Source: an uncultured Aquimarina sp. (lineage in GTDB: Bacteria > Bacteroidota > Bacteroidia > Flavobacteriales > Flavobacteriaceae). From it: a DNA stretch of 64,000 nt. Where the stretch lies: contig CANMLW010000004.1 of the NCBI GenBank assembly GCA_947498705.1, positions 186,001 through 250,000 of the forward strand, given 5' to 3'. A program made the position numbers and the translations under genes. Positions 18,309 to 27,800 of this stretch are shown piece by piece (within the stretch, counting starts at the first letter, position 1; each line of letters opens with the position of its first letter). The notes under the pieces were generated by a model. The model worked only from the letters and a program-made list of their open reading frames with translations, did not search any database and was not told the DNA's origin.

Positions 18309-19637
18309 TCAATCTATCTTTTTTAATTCTACACGTCTGTTCTTTGCTCTTCCAGAAGCTGTTTTGTTATCACCAATGGGTTTTGTTTCTCCAAAACCTT
18401 TATGTCGTAACTGATTTTTAGAGACCTTATATTTTTCTATAAGTAGCGTTGCCACAGCACCCGCGCGTTTTTCAGACAATACTTGGTTATAAGAATCATT
18501 TCCTTGCGTATCGGTGTGTCCTTCAATTTGAATTTTTACATTAGTATCGGCATTTAACATCTTTGCTATTTCTGCAACCAAAGGATACGACGCTGATTTT
18601 ATATCGCTTTTATCTGTATCAAAGTAAATTCCGTATAACGTTATTTTTCCTTTTGTATCCAAACTATTTCTCAGTGATTTATCATCTAATGAATTACTGA
18701 CTTCAAACGTAACAGGTTTCAGCAGTTGTGGTCCAGTTTCTGCATAAAACATTTTGAATTTGTAGGCTCCTTTGGTGGTTGGTGCTTTAAATATTAATGT
18801 GCCTTTCAATTTGGGATTTAAATAAAAATATTCGAGATATCCACTATAAGTATCTTCTTTTGCACTGGCTTTGTACATCCCTATCCAGGCAGATTTTTGC
18901 AATTTTTCATGCCCTGTATAGGCTACTGTGATTTCTTCTGTTGCACTATATATTTTTTTATCTATACTGAAACCAATTCCTGGTAAATCTGGATTTCCTA
19001 CTCGAAGTGGTAGTTGCTGTATTAATCCACCAGGATCTGCACTGTAAAAACGAATTGTATAATCACCAGGTTTATTGGGTGCTGAAAGAGTTATCGTATT
19101 TTCTCTTGTATTCTTTACATATTCATAGGATATATAGGAAACTTGGTCTTTTGGTGTTTCCTTTTTAAAAATTCCGATCCATGCCTTATCATCCATATCA
19201 AAATCTGTTTTTATACGCACTTGAAACTGGCCTGAAGGATTAATTTCTTTAGAAACAATAGCCAAATCATATTCATACGATTTTGTCGAAATAACCGAGA
19301 ATTTATTTCTTTTAATAATCTTTCCCGGATCTGCATCATAAAACCGTAATTCATAGGTACCAGCAACAACAGGAGCTTTTAATGTAATTACTGCTCCTTC
19401 TTTATTTCCGACATACTCATACGTTTCATAATTATCACCCGCATCAAGCTTAAAAACCCCAATCCATGCTTTTTCTCCTAACCCTGCATTCCCCGTTGCT
19501 TTTACCTGAAATTTATACCCTTGTCTAATCTCTTTGGTTATAACTTGCATAGAAATATTTTGCCTGGCATGCAATGTTGGTGAAAATAACAGTACCATCC
19601 CTAACAACAAGATGGCACAAGAAAAGTGTGATTTCAT
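18309..19637 (-). CDS. OmpA-family outer membrane protein with three tandem beta domains
   Basis: A 442-residue protein with a signal peptide (residues 1-25). Three related domains of about 95 residues follow, each with a KAWIG(V/I)FK or SAWIGMYK strand and a closing RFYxADPG or MFYAETGP motif. Residues ~325-442 are an OmpA/MotB peptidoglycan-binding domain (GIYFDTDKSDIKSASYPLVA, IEGHTDTQGNDSYNQVLSEK, GFGETKPIGDN, RAKNRRVELK). It probably anchors the repeat domains to the cell wall on the periplasmic side. The ligand is unknown. It is a single gene, convergent with the RIP gene. Confidence 0.88.
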   Translation of the reverse strand: MKSHFSCAILLLGMVLLFSPTLHARQNISMQVITKEIRQGYKFQVKATGNAGLGEKAWIGVFKLDAGDNYETYEYVGNKEGAVITLKAPVVAGTYELRFYDADPGKIIKRNKFSVISTKSYEYDLAIVSKEINPSGQFQVRIKTDFDMDDKAWIGIFKKETPKDQVSYISYEYVKNTRENTITLSAPNKPGDYTIRFYSADPGGLIQQLPLRVGNPDLPGIGFSIDKKIYSATEEITVAYTGHEKLQKSAWIGMYKASAKEDTYSGYLEYFYLNPKLKGTLIFKAPTTKGAYKFKMFYAETGPQLLKPVTFEVSNSLDDKSLRNSLDTKGKITLYGIYFDTDKSDIKSASYPLVAEIAKMLNADTNVKIQIEGHTDTQGNDSYNQVLSEKRAGAVATLLIEKYKVSKNQLRHKGFGETKPIGDNKTASGRAKNRRVELKKID

Positions 19638-19825
19638 AGTTTTTTGATTTTGAATACTAATTACGTAAATATCTTAATAATATTTAATGTACAGGTATAG
19701 GATATTAATAATACCAAATAAACTTTATTGGCAACATAGCAGTATATTTTGTGTCAAAAACAATCCATTTTCTCTACACAGTGTTTCATTAACTTGCTAT
19801 AAAAGTAATCACTGATTACAAAACA

Positions 19826-20509
19826 TTACCCCCCCTTATAATCTCGGAATATGGTCGTATGGTCACCTATTTGGATTCCTAAACGATCAAAAATAGCATA
19901 GACTTTGGTTTTGTTTCTTTTTTCAAAGAAAATGAAGTAATAACTGTCACTATATAGGTGGACAATTCCCATTTCGGTTTCATATGTTTCAAGCAAACGA
20001 TTTATCTCCTGAAATAATGGATAATTGATAGTGCTACTTTTTGAGAATTTGGCCCATAGTTTATCTTCAATTTTTGGAAATAATTCGTCTAAGCAAGGCT
20101 TTACATTATATATAAAATCTTCTACACTAAATTTATGATCAGACGATGGCAAAAAACATTGTCCTGTAGGTACATCTATAATCTCTACTATATCATGATA
20201 CATATGTATACGACGATCTTCTTCAGAAAGTTTTATAGGTTTCTCTACATATGCTCCTTTCTCATACGACTTAATAGTTACTTCTTTGGCTGGAAGTTTT
20301 AATGTTTTTATTGAATCTATCAAAACTGTTTTATCTACTCGATTAAGAGTAACTTCGATAAGATCAATAAAAGCTTGTTGTGCTTCTAAATCCTCTTCTG
20401 AAAAAGGTTTTTCTCTTTGAGCACATGACACAAAAACAACTATCATTACATAAACAAGTAGTCTTAAACAGTTAACCAAGTACATCGTTAAAAATTTCAT
20501 GGCATACAA
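19826..20509 (-). CDS. Lipoprotein of unknown function
   Basis: A 227-residue protein with a long hydrophobic N-terminus ending in a lipobox (VVFVSC, Cys29). Met4 and Met9 are alternative starts that would give a more usual signal length. The mature part is acidic and helical at first (SEEDLEAQQAFIDLIEVTLN) and beta-rich at the end (GIVHLYSDSYYFIFFEKRNK). No family is recognised. It follows the TapB-like gene by 35 nt on the same strand, so the two probably form an operon and may act together in the envelope. Confidence 0.65.
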   Translation of the reverse strand: MYAMKFLTMYLVNCLRLLVYVMIVVFVSCAQREKPFSEEDLEAQQAFIDLIEVTLNRVDKTVLIDSIKTLKLPAKEVTIKSYEKGAYVEKPIKLSEEDRRIHMYHDIVEIIDVPTGQCFLPSSDHKFSVEDFIYNVKPCLDELFPKIEDKLWAKFSKSSTINYPLFQEINRLLETYETEMGIVHLYSDSYYFIFFEKRNKTKVYAIFDRLGIQIGDHTTIFRDYKGG

Positions 20510-20544
20510 GATAAAATTGTAACATCATTGCAAATGATATCTTA

Positions 20545-21225
20545 TCACTTACTCATTTTTGTCAACTCTCTTGTCCATCGCAGAGCCCCTTTTTTATTAT
20601 AACTTTCTGTTTTTACAATACCAATGCCTTTTACATACCATTCTACCCCCGAACCTCTAAATTTTATAAATCCCATTGTGAATAGGTAATCAAAAGCTAT
20701 TTTATATCCTTCGAACGTACCAGCTTTGGTGGTAAGTGATGAGTTTTCTAATACTTTTCTATTAGACACGGTCATATTTGCCACTGCCAACGAGGCTTCG
20801 CTATTTCCCATCTGTATTTCTATAGCTCCATCGGGTAATATTGTTCCTTCTGCTAGGTCTGACGGAAATTCTAAAAAGTCTCCTACTGCCTTAATCTCGG
20901 TTCCACTGTTTTGATTCTGGTTTTGATGTGCCATATAATTAGACATATCAATGTAGAAATTACCATCTACACACTTAAGTGTTTGATACCTTGCTTGAGG
21001 ATTTTTACCTTTTTTAACTTCTGTTTTGATTTTAATCTTTAACGCTCCATCTTCATTTTTTACAGATTCTATGGTGTACTCTTCTATAGATTTAACTTTT
21101 CCTTTTTTATTATAGTCTGTATATTCTAGCAGCATTCCTTGTTGATAGGGAGAAATAGCTTCGCAGTTTTGAGCGCTCGTTATCTGAAATAACAATACAC
21201 TTAGGATAAAAAGTATTTTTTTCAT
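20545..21225 (-). CDS. TapB-like secreted protein
   Basis: A 226-residue protein with a signal peptide (MKKILFILSVLLFQITSAQ, cleavage after residue 18). The mature part resembles the TapB-like family of Bacteroidota: it opens with a phrase of the type QQGMLLEYTDYNKKGKVKSI, has LKCVDGNFYIDMSNYM in the middle and GIGIVKTESYNKKGALRWTR near the end. The fold is probably an elongated beta structure in the periplasm. The role is unknown. It is likely cotranscribed with the lipoprotein gene downstream. Confidence 0.7.
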   Translation of the reverse strand: MKKILFILSVLLFQITSAQNCEAISPYQQGMLLEYTDYNKKGKVKSIEEYTIESVKNEDGALKIKIKTEVKKGKNPQARYQTLKCVDGNFYIDMSNYMAHQNQNQNSGTEIKAVGDFLEFPSDLAEGTILPDGAIEIQMGNSEASLAVANMTVSNRKVLENSSLTTKAGTFEGYKIAFDYLFTMGFIKFRGSGVEWYVKGIGIVKTESYNKKGALRWTRELTKMSK

Positions 21226-21441
21226 TGGTAATGACTTAAGTAATTAGTTAAAAGTGTGTATTTATACTACGATCCCTTATTTTGGATCGATCAAGGTCTT
21301 ATTTCAATTATAAATTAAAACGAACTTAATAGTCGTATTCATATTTTTCATAGGCTGCTATGAAAAACAATCACAGCGTTGTATATAATAAAAGAAAGCA
21401 ACTTCGGTCTTTTAGCTTTTTTTAACTCATAATTGGTATTA

Positions 21442-21867
21442 TCATATTTTTTTCTGAAAATGAAACCCAACAATTTGATAATCCCGCTTGTAATAAAACT
21501 TGTGCGCTCTTCCGTTTGCAGAATACGCATTCAATTCTACGGTTTCACAATTTTCTTTACGCGCCCAATCCTCGATAAGGTCTAAAAATATATTTCCGTA
21601 TCCCTTGGATTGCGTAGAAGGGTCTACAATAACATTGTCTATTTCTAATTGTTTACCAGAATAGAGCTTCACGGTGATCCAACCACTCGATAATGCAATA
21701 AGCTTTTCATTTTCAAACATTCCGAAGCATCGATAATTATGAAAACTAAACATCTTTTCGTGTCTTTCTTTAAGAATGTCAATCTCGATATTCGGATTTA
21801 ATTCTTTGGTCAAAGAAACCATTTCGTCAATATGGTCTTTATTTAAAAAATGTAATTTCATCAGCAT
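21442..21867 (-). CDS. GNAT-family N-acetyltransferase
   Basis: A 141-residue GNAT fold. The acetyl-CoA-binding motif A is at about residues 72-100 (IDNVIVDPSTQSKGYGNIFL, with the Q-x-x-G-x-G signature SKGYG), and the C-terminal strand/helix is LNAYSANGRAHKFYYKRDYQ. The second Met (residue 3) is an equally good start. The substrate cannot be predicted. It lies 34 nt after another acetyltransferase gene on the same strand, probably in one transcript. Confidence 0.85.
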   Translation of the reverse strand: MLMKLHFLNKDHIDEMVSLTKELNPNIEIDILKERHEKMFSFHNYRCFGMFENEKLIALSSGWITVKLYSGKQLEIDNVIVDPSTQSKGYGNIFLDLIEDWARKENCETVELNAYSANGRAHKFYYKRDYQIVGFHFQKKI

Positions 21868-21901
21868 TCAATTTACTACCATCGTTATAAATAGCCACAG
21901 G

Positions 21902-22441
21902 CTAAGTAGCTGTATTTTGTATTTCAAGAATAATATTATCGGGAAAATCTTTATCCTTTTTGTGTTCTACAAGAGTAAATCCGTTTTTGAGAAGCATGTA
22001 TTTAGAGCTTTCATTGTCGCGATGTGTATAGGCTTCAATTTTATCTAGTTTTAGATTTTTGAAATCATATTCTATTGTACTTTGCATGGCTTCTGTCATG
22101 ATTCCTTTATTTTGAAATGTAGGGTGCAACACATATCCTACTTCTGCCACTTTTCCATCTTCAGAAAAATTCCACAAACAAATCGAACCTATCATTTTGG
22201 TTGGTTCTTCTTTGAAGGTAATACTCCAATTGATGTTGTCGCCATTCTCTGTACCCTTGTTAATCATTTGTACAAAATCTTCGACATCTTTCATACTTTT
22301 AGGAACAGGTCGATCAATATATTTATTTACCTCGACATCAGATCTAAGGAAAAAAATTTCTTTATGATCCTCATCGATGGTTTCTCTTAACTGAAGCCTT
22401 TGCGTAACTAATGTCGGAAAAGGCACAAAACTATGTTTCAT
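21902..22441 (-). CDS. GNAT N-acetyltransferase, RimJ/RimL type
   Basis: A 179-residue protein with the RimJ/RimL-type start (LVTQRLQLRETIDEDHKEIF), the central strand VAEVGYVLHPTFQNKGIMTE with the acetyl-CoA loop QNKGIMTE, and the C-terminal HRDNESSKYMLLKNGFTLVE motif. These enzymes acetylate protein N-termini, antibiotics or small amines; the target is unknown. It lies between a DUF389 gene and a second GNAT gene on the minus strand. Confidence 0.88.
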   Translation of the reverse strand: MKHSFVPFPTLVTQRLQLRETIDEDHKEIFFLRSDVEVNKYIDRPVPKSMKDVEDFVQMINKGTENGDNINWSITFKEEPTKMIGSICLWNFSEDGKVAEVGYVLHPTFQNKGIMTEAMQSTIEYDFKNLKLDKIEAYTHRDNESSKYMLLKNGFTLVEHKKDKDFPDNIILEIQNTAT

Positions 22442-22476
22442 GAATTATGACTTTTAATGTATTTCTATAAGACCTG

Positions 22477-23934
22477 CTACTCTACATGCAATGTATCTGC
22501 TTTGATCTCCTTGGTTATCCATTCTCTTAAAGCTCTCTCGCGAAGACCGTGTAAGCTATCTGATACTCTAAACTTCCATTTCGGAAAAATAACCTGTACG
22601 GTATCCACTTTTAAGAAATTGGATTTTAATACTTTTCCATAACCCAATGCTTCTAAATCTGGAAAGCGAATTTTTGCATCTTTAGCCACGTTTTTATACG
22701 AAAATGCACTAGATGCTACCATATTATTCTTCTCGATCTGTTCTTCTAATTCTGCAATTTTTGATTTTAACTCGGTCACCTGGGTATTTAAAGCCTCATT
22801 GGTGTTTTGCAATCTATCCAACTCTTCTATAGCCCGGTCATAGGCCTTAGAAACCTGATCAATACCTCTTGATTTATTTCCCCTTACCATCAGTTGAAAA
22901 TCACTTATTTTTGGATAGTTTAAAATTTCATTTTGCAAATCACTTATTGTAGCATCACTAATTTCCCCATCAAAAAACAATTTAAGCGTCTTATTGTCAT
23001 AGCTATAGATATCTTTACGTAAATACAGGTTTTCATTTGCTTCTATTTCCTGCGCCATAAAGTTTTCGTAATCTCCTTGTGCCCTACTTTCATTCAATGT
23101 CACCCAAAAAGTATAAATGGCAGGTATCATTACCAAAAGTGCTACAAAAGAAGCTAATCTTGCGGTACGCTTACGTTTGGCAGAATTAGCATAGCGTAAC
23201 ATCGGGAATTTTAACAATTTGAGCACCAAAAAGGTCGCCAAAGCAATAAAAATGGTATTAATTGTAAAAAGATAGATAGCTCCTAATGCGTATTCGTACT
23301 TACCTATTGCCAATCCAAACCCAACGGTACACAAAGGAGGCATTAATGCCGTCGCAATTGCCACCCCAAAAATAACACTGGCAATGGTTCCTTTTTTGGT
23401 TCTGGCAATAATCAATGCCAATCCTCCAAAAAATGCAATGAGTACATCTCTAACATCTGGTTTTGTTCTTGCTAAAAGCTCTGAAGATTCTTCTTTGAGC
23501 GGAAACAGAAGAAAGAATAGCCAAGCAGTGAATACACTCAACAGCACCATTACTCCAAAATTAATCAGAGATTTTCTAAGTGTATCAATATCGTTTACGG
23601 CAATCGACATTCCCATACCCAAAATTGGTCCCATTAGGGGAGAGATTAACATGGCTCCAATAACTACAGGAATAGAATTCGCGTTAAGTCCAATCGATGC
23701 GATAAAAATAGAACAGATCAAAATCCAAGCAGTTGCTCCTTTAAAAGGAATATCTGCTTTAATCAACTCGATCGTACTTTCTCGATCCGTATCTTCTCTA
23801 AAATCGAGCAATTCTTTCAAAAATCTTGATGCACTTTTAAAAAGTCCTTTAGCATCTTGTTTTATGGCTTCCTTTTGCTGCTCTACTTTTTGGTCCTGAG
23901 TTGGTTCGTTAGACCCTTGAGTATTTTCTGACAT
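22477..23934 (-). CDS. DUF389 family membrane protein
   Basis: A 485-residue protein. The N-terminus (1-65) is cytoplasmic and charged. Residues ~65-270 form a multi-pass membrane domain with the DUF389 hallmarks IGANSIPVVIGAMLISPLMG-type and GMGMSIAVNDIDTLRKSL. The C-terminal ~200 residues are outside the membrane and include a coiled coil (ALNTQVTELKSKIAELEEQI). The function is unknown, with transport or channel roles proposed for some relatives. It starts 2 nt downstream of manC and is the last gene of the sprT-lipoprotein-manC-DUF389 unit. Confidence 0.85.
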   Translation of the reverse strand: MSENTQGSNEPTQDQKVEQQKEAIKQDAKGLFKSASRFLKELLDFREDTDRESTIELIKADIPFKGATAWILICSIFIASIGLNANSIPVVIGAMLISPLMGPILGMGMSIAVNDIDTLRKSLINFGVMVLLSVFTAWLFFLLFPLKEESSELLARTKPDVRDVLIAFFGGLALIIARTKKGTIASVIFGVAIATALMPPLCTVGFGLAIGKYEYALGAIYLFTINTIFIALATFLVLKLLKFPMLRYANSAKRKRTARLASFVALLVMIPAIYTFWVTLNESRAQGDYENFMAQEIEANENLYLRKDIYSYDNKTLKLFFDGEISDATISDLQNEILNYPKISDFQLMVRGNKSRGIDQVSKAYDRAIEELDRLQNTNEALNTQVTELKSKIAELEEQIEKNNMVASSAFSYKNVAKDAKIRFPDLEALGYGKVLKSNFLKVDTVQVIFPKWKFRVSDSLHGLRERALREWITKEIKADTLHVE

Positions 23935-23936
23935 AG

Positions 23937-25016
23937 TTATCCGTATTGTTCTCCGTATGTTTCTTTTACCTTTTTAAGCACTTGTTTTATGTCCTGCTCT
24001 TTGGCTTTTGGATAAATTAATAGCACTTCATTTTTATCAACAACAATATAGTCTTTCAATCCATCTACGACCACTACTTTATCCCTAGAAGTTCTTATCA
24101 TATTACCCGATGCTTCATTTGCTATTACTTTGGCATTTACAATAGCATTATTAGCATCTGTCTTATTCAACTTATCATACAATGATCCCCAGGTTCCTAA
24201 GTCATTCCAGTCGAAAATAGCTGGTAATACATAAACATTATTTGCTTTTTCTAAAATAGCATAATCGATAGAAATATTCTCTGCCAATGGATAATTAATC
24301 TGAATAAAATCGTTCTCCCGCTCTGTATTATAGACAAACGAACCTTTTTCGAACAATGAAGTCATTTCTTTCTGAAATTTTGAAAACGCACTTACAATAC
24401 TTCGAACACTCCAAATAAATATCCCTGCATTCCATAAGTAATTTCCTTCCTTTAGAAATTCCTTGGCCTTATTATAGTTTGGTTTTTCGGTAAATTGAAT
24501 TACTTTTTTACCTTCTCCAGAATCTTTTTTATCATATTGAATGTAACCATACCCAGTATTAGGAAACGTAGGTTCGATTCCAAGAGTCATTAATATATCG
24601 TTTTCTGAACACGCTTTAAAGCTTTGTTCTAGATTTGTAATAAAAGCATCTTCATCCTCGATCCAATGGTCACTTGGCGCTACGACCATAACAGCATCTG
24701 GATTCTCTTTCTGTATTTTGAGGGCTGCATAAAGAATACATGGCGCAGTATTGCGCATTGCCGGTTCGGTTACCACCTGTTTTTGTGTCGTCTCTGGTAA
24801 TTGCTCTAAAACCAATTCATTATATCGCTCATTAGTAAGAATGAGAATATTTTCTTTGGGGACAATTTTTGCCAACCTCGAAAACGTACGCTGAATCAAT
24901 GTTTCTCCAGTTCCTAACATATCATGAAACTGTTTGGGAAACTCTGTAGTACTAACGGGCCAGAATCTAGATCCTACACCTCCGGCCATGAGTATGGCAT
25001 AATAATTTTTGTTCAT
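23937..25016 (-). CDS. manC: Mannose-1-phosphate guanylyltransferase
   Basis: A 359-residue nucleotidyltransferase that makes GDP-mannose from GTP and mannose 1-phosphate. It has the signature LMAGGVGSRFWPVS near the N-terminus, VVAPSDHWI (the metal/nucleotide site) and FTEKPNYNKAKEFL. It lacks the C-terminal isomerase domain of long ManC/AlgA types, which is usual for this short group. The frame continues to 25031, but the ATG at 25016 (MNKNYYAILMAGG) fits the family. It sits within a minus-strand operon after a small lipoprotein gene. Confidence 0.9.
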   Translation of the reverse strand: MNKNYYAILMAGGVGSRFWPVSTTEFPKQFHDMLGTGETLIQRTFSRLAKIVPKENILILTNERYNELVLEQLPETTQKQVVTEPAMRNTAPCILYAALKIQKENPDAVMVVAPSDHWIEDEDAFITNLEQSFKACSENDILMTLGIEPTFPNTGYGYIQYDKKDSGEGKKVIQFTEKPNYNKAKEFLKEGNYLWNAGIFIWSVRSIVSAFSKFQKEMTSLFEKGSFVYNTERENDFIQINYPLAENISIDYAILEKANNVYVLPAIFDWNDLGTWGSLYDKLNKTDANNAIVNAKVIANEASGNMIRTSRDKVVVVDGLKDYIVVDKNEVLLIYPKAKEQDIKQVLKKVKETYGEQYG

Positions 25017-25021
25017 AATGT

Positions 25022-25642
25022 TTATTTCCAAAAAGACTCTAAGTCGTTAATTGATGTATTCCCATCTTGAATAAAAATATTATCCCAATACTGTTCTCCA
25101 TCCATTAGAGCAAATACCTTATAATATCCAGGATCAAAATCTGTTAAATCAATCAACACTTTATCCTTATTCAAATCAGAAATTTTCAATTCTGCAATAG
25201 CATCCAAATTTTTTATTTCAAAGTTTGTGTCTTCTAGTTCTTTTTCAAAGTCAATATCTTGAGACACTTTTTTAAGTTCTGCCTTTATAACCCAAACATC
25301 ACTGATTTGTGGATAATTTCCTATAAAAACAGAACGAATGCTAACAAAATCATTTACAGGGTTGGGAGTCGCCGTAACTTGGTAAGACTTTACATTAGGG
25401 TTTCCAAGTATTATAGGTTCATCATATGCTTCTTCTTTTAAAGCAATTCCTGTTATTTGACGTATTTCAGTTTCAATAAATTCATCAACCACAACAGTAT
25501 CATCTTCTTCTTCACTTATATTATTTTGATCCTCTTCATTATCGAAGGTATTTTCATGCGCTTGTACATCATTATTATTTTCATCATCTTTTTTGCAAGA
25601 CAGAATCGTTAATATTGCTAAGAAAAAGAATATTCTTTTCAC
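25022..25642 (-). CDS. Acidic lipoprotein of unknown function
   Basis: A 206-residue protein with a lipobox (LTILSC, Cys16), then an Asn/Asp/Glu-rich linker (residues 17-55). The C-terminal beta domain (PNPVNDFVSIRSVFIGNYPQ; FDPGYYKVFALMDGEQYW) resembles the fold of T9SS sorting domains, though the lipobox makes normal T9SS export unlikely. The stop lies 5 nt before the manC start. It is probably an outer-membrane or periplasmic accessory of unknown role in the sprT-manC operon. Confidence 0.7.
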   Translation of the reverse strand: MKRIFFFLAILTILSCKKDDENNNDVQAHENTFDNEEDQNNISEEEDDTVVVDEFIETEIRQITGIALKEEAYDEPIILGNPNVKSYQVTATPNPVNDFVSIRSVFIGNYPQISDVWVIKAELKKVSQDIDFEKELEDTNFEIKNLDAIAELKISDLNKDKVLIDLTDFDPGYYKVFALMDGEQYWDNIFIQDGNTSINDLESFWK

Positions 25643-25655
25643 TATTTTTTTATTT

Positions 25656-26267
25656 CTAATTTAATAATTCGACTTCGGCATTGGGGTTAAAAAGATAAAC
25701 TTTACCAGAATGTAATTCTACACACTCATAGCGCTTTACTCTCTTATTACCTTTTTTAAAAATTTTTCCATTATATAACCGGAAAACACTTCCTAAGGGT
25801 ATCTCAAATATATAATTTTTATCATTAGCAGGGTCATATTGTTTAAGTGCTAATGACAGTTTTTCATCGGTATCACTACTTGCTCTTGGGTTTTTAAAAT
25901 GATGTGCTACTACTGGCAACACTTTCGAAGGAAAAACTTCAGGATTTATGTACGGTAACATCAATTTCTGAAAGGTACTTTTCCACTCCACTCCATGAGG
26001 TTTTATAAAACGGCCGTACTTTTCAAAAGCTACCAGATGTGCAATTTCATGTATCAAAGTAATCAAAAAACGGTATTTATTGAGTGATGCATTTACAGTA
26101 ATCTGATGTCGTCCATCAGGCATTTTTCGATAATCTCCATGACGCGTTACTCGTTCATTAACAATTTTTAGGTGTACATTGCATTTTATAATGAGATCAA
26201 ATGCTTGTTCTACTGCTCTTTCAGGAATGTATCTGGCGAGTATTTCTTTCACGATTGCAAAATACAA
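25656..26267 (-). CDS. SprT-like zinc metalloprotein
   Basis: A 203-residue protein of the SprT-like group. It has the metal site LITLIHEIAHLVAFEKYGRF (HExxH) and the downstream PHGVEWKSTFQKLM segment with the third ligand. The C-terminal ~50 residues (KKGNKRVKRYECVELHSGKV) resemble the zinc-ribbon region but lack the four cysteines. Relatives (SprT, Spartan) are DNA-protein-crosslink proteases in eukaryotes; the bacterial role is not settled. It is the first gene of the minus-strand unit leading to manC. Confidence 0.85.
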   Translation of the reverse strand: MYFAIVKEILARYIPERAVEQAFDLIIKCNVHLKIVNERVTRHGDYRKMPDGRHQITVNASLNKYRFLITLIHEIAHLVAFEKYGRFIKPHGVEWKSTFQKLMLPYINPEVFPSKVLPVVAHHFKNPRASSDTDEKLSLALKQYDPANDKNYIFEIPLGSVFRLYNGKIFKKGNKRVKRYECVELHSGKVYLFNPNAEVELLN

Positions 26268-26569
26268 AATTAAGTGTATTATACTAAATGATAGCTTCTA
26301 ATTAATCATTGAAATATTTAAAAAATACCTTTTTAAAATCCAAGCATAAAGTTACTGCCCGAACTGATTAATCTCCTCAGAAAGCTTGCAAAAAACATTA
26401 AAAACAAAGGTTTTACCGCAAAAAAATAATAAAAAAACCATCAAAAATAGGCTTTTCAGCGAATAGATCATCAACTTCATCGAATATTTAAGCCAAACAA
26501 ACAACTGATTAACAGTTATTTATATTTTTGTTAGTCCGTATTTTAACAAAAATATAATTTATCGATACT
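26268..26569. other. 302-nt divergent intergenic region
   Basis: AT-rich and non-coding. A Bacteroidota -7 box TATTTTTG is at 26523-26530, 40 nt before the plus-strand gene; no good -33 box is visible. Confidence 0.5.
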
Positions 26570-26947
26570 ATGAAGACAATTATGATACTGACCATGCTGC
26601 TTTTACATACTTTTTGTATCGCACAGTCAGAGCCTCAAAATCACTATTCTAAAAAAGAATTAAAAATAGTTCTAAAGAAACAAAAATCTAAAAGCAAAAG
26701 CATGGAAAAACTTGCCGACCAAAGGGTGTCTTTTCTACAAAGAGAACTTAATCTTAATAATCATGCGAGTTATCAAGTAAAAAAAGCAATTCTAAAATAC
26801 TCTATTCAGGCAGATAAAGTTTTACAATCAGGTTTACCTAAAAAAGAAAAAACAAAAAGCTTAAGCAATATCATTTATTTTCAAAATGAAGAATTTAAAA
26901 GATTTCTTACAGTTGATCAATTTTATAGGTATATAAATTTAAAATAA
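26570..26947 (+). CDS. Small secreted basic protein of unknown function
   Basis: A 125-residue protein with a signal peptide (MKTIMILTMLLLHTFCIAQ, cleavage after Ala18). The mature part is Lys-rich and helical (KKELKIVLKKQKSKSKSMEK; a second helix pair later). Its length, secretion and helix pattern recall small Bacteroidota proteins of the Spy/CpxP-like class (VDQFYRYINLK at the end, like the usual DQ...Y..L close). The match is weak and I do not assign it. It is a lone plus-strand gene with its own -7 box. Confidence 0.65.
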   Translation: MKTIMILTMLLLHTFCIAQSEPQNHYSKKELKIVLKKQKSKSKSMEKLADQRVSFLQRELNLNNHASYQVKKAILKYSIQADKVLQSGLPKKEKTKSLSNIIYFQNEEFKRFLTVDQFYRYINLK

Positions 26948-27091
26948 AACAATCCTTCATTGTATTTACTTACTAAATCAATCCCAAAAATAACATCAAT
27001 ACCATTGTTACATAAATGGTATAAAACGTATATTTCAATTTATAGAACACGCTTTACAACACCTATATAACCATAAAACTATGGTAAACAT

Positions 27092-27772
27092 TTATGGAGT
27101 ACTACTAGATACCTGAAGTACTTTCCCGTTATAAAATTTATGTTGGGTAAGAGAAAAATCCTTGATGTATGTTGCCATTTCTATCGCGGTTAATGGTGCT
27201 TGATATCCAGGAAATGCCTCTTCTAACATTTCTGTCTGTACCGCCCCCAAAGCCAAAACATTAAAAGCGATACCACTTTCTTTATACTCTTCTGCCAATA
27301 ATTCACTTAAGGTAATCACAGCACCTTTACTAGAACTATATGCAGCCAATCCAGGAAACTTCATACTACCTTGAATCCCACCCATGCTACTCACCGTAAC
27401 CACATGACTTCCTGATGACATAAAAGGTAAAACCAGCCTTGTAATTTCTGCTACACCAAAAACATTCACCTTATATACTTCTTCAAAATCGGTAGTTGTT
27501 ATTTCTGAAAAAGGTTTATTTAGTAACCGTCCGGCATTATTAATTAAAATATCTACTTTCTTCCAGGCAGTTGAGATATAGTCTGTCATCATTTGCAAAC
27601 TGTTTACATCACAAATGTCAAATGAAAAAGTATGAATATTTTCATGCTGAAGCGCTTTGATAGGAGTTTCATTTCTGGATAATGCTAATACTTGATGACC
27701 GTCATCTGCAAACAACTTTGCCATCTCATATCCTATACCTCTGCTTGCCCCTGTTATAATAATATTTTTCAT
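27092..27772 (-). CDS. Short-chain dehydrogenase/reductase (SDR)
   Basis: A 226-residue classical SDR. The cofactor motif TGASRGIGYEMAKLF is at residues 6-20, then NNAGRLLN (NNAG motif), the catalytic Ser in VVTVSSMGGI, and YSSSKG giving Tyr and Lys of the YxxxK pair. It oxidises or reduces a carbonyl/alcohol with NAD(P)(H); the substrate is not predictable. Its length is slightly short, as the C-terminal substrate loop is reduced. It lies 28 nt downstream of the M28 peptidase gene and may share its transcript. Confidence 0.88.
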   Translation of the reverse strand: MKNIIITGASRGIGYEMAKLFADDGHQVLALSRNETPIKALQHENIHTFSFDICDVNSLQMMTDYISTAWKKVDILINNAGRLLNKPFSEITTTDFEEVYKVNVFGVAEITRLVLPFMSSGSHVVTVSSMGGIQGSMKFPGLAAYSSSKGAVITLSELLAEEYKESGIAFNVLALGAVQTEMLEEAFPGYQAPLTAIEMATYIKDFSLTQHKFYNGKVLQVSSSTP

Positions 27773-27800
27773 AGACTATTAACCAATTGGTTTTAAAAAA

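Noticed and set aside
23384..23899. A 171-codon plus-strand frame opposite the DUF389 gene
   Set aside because: Ser/Ile-rich mirror frame of a conserved membrane gene; no independent evidence.
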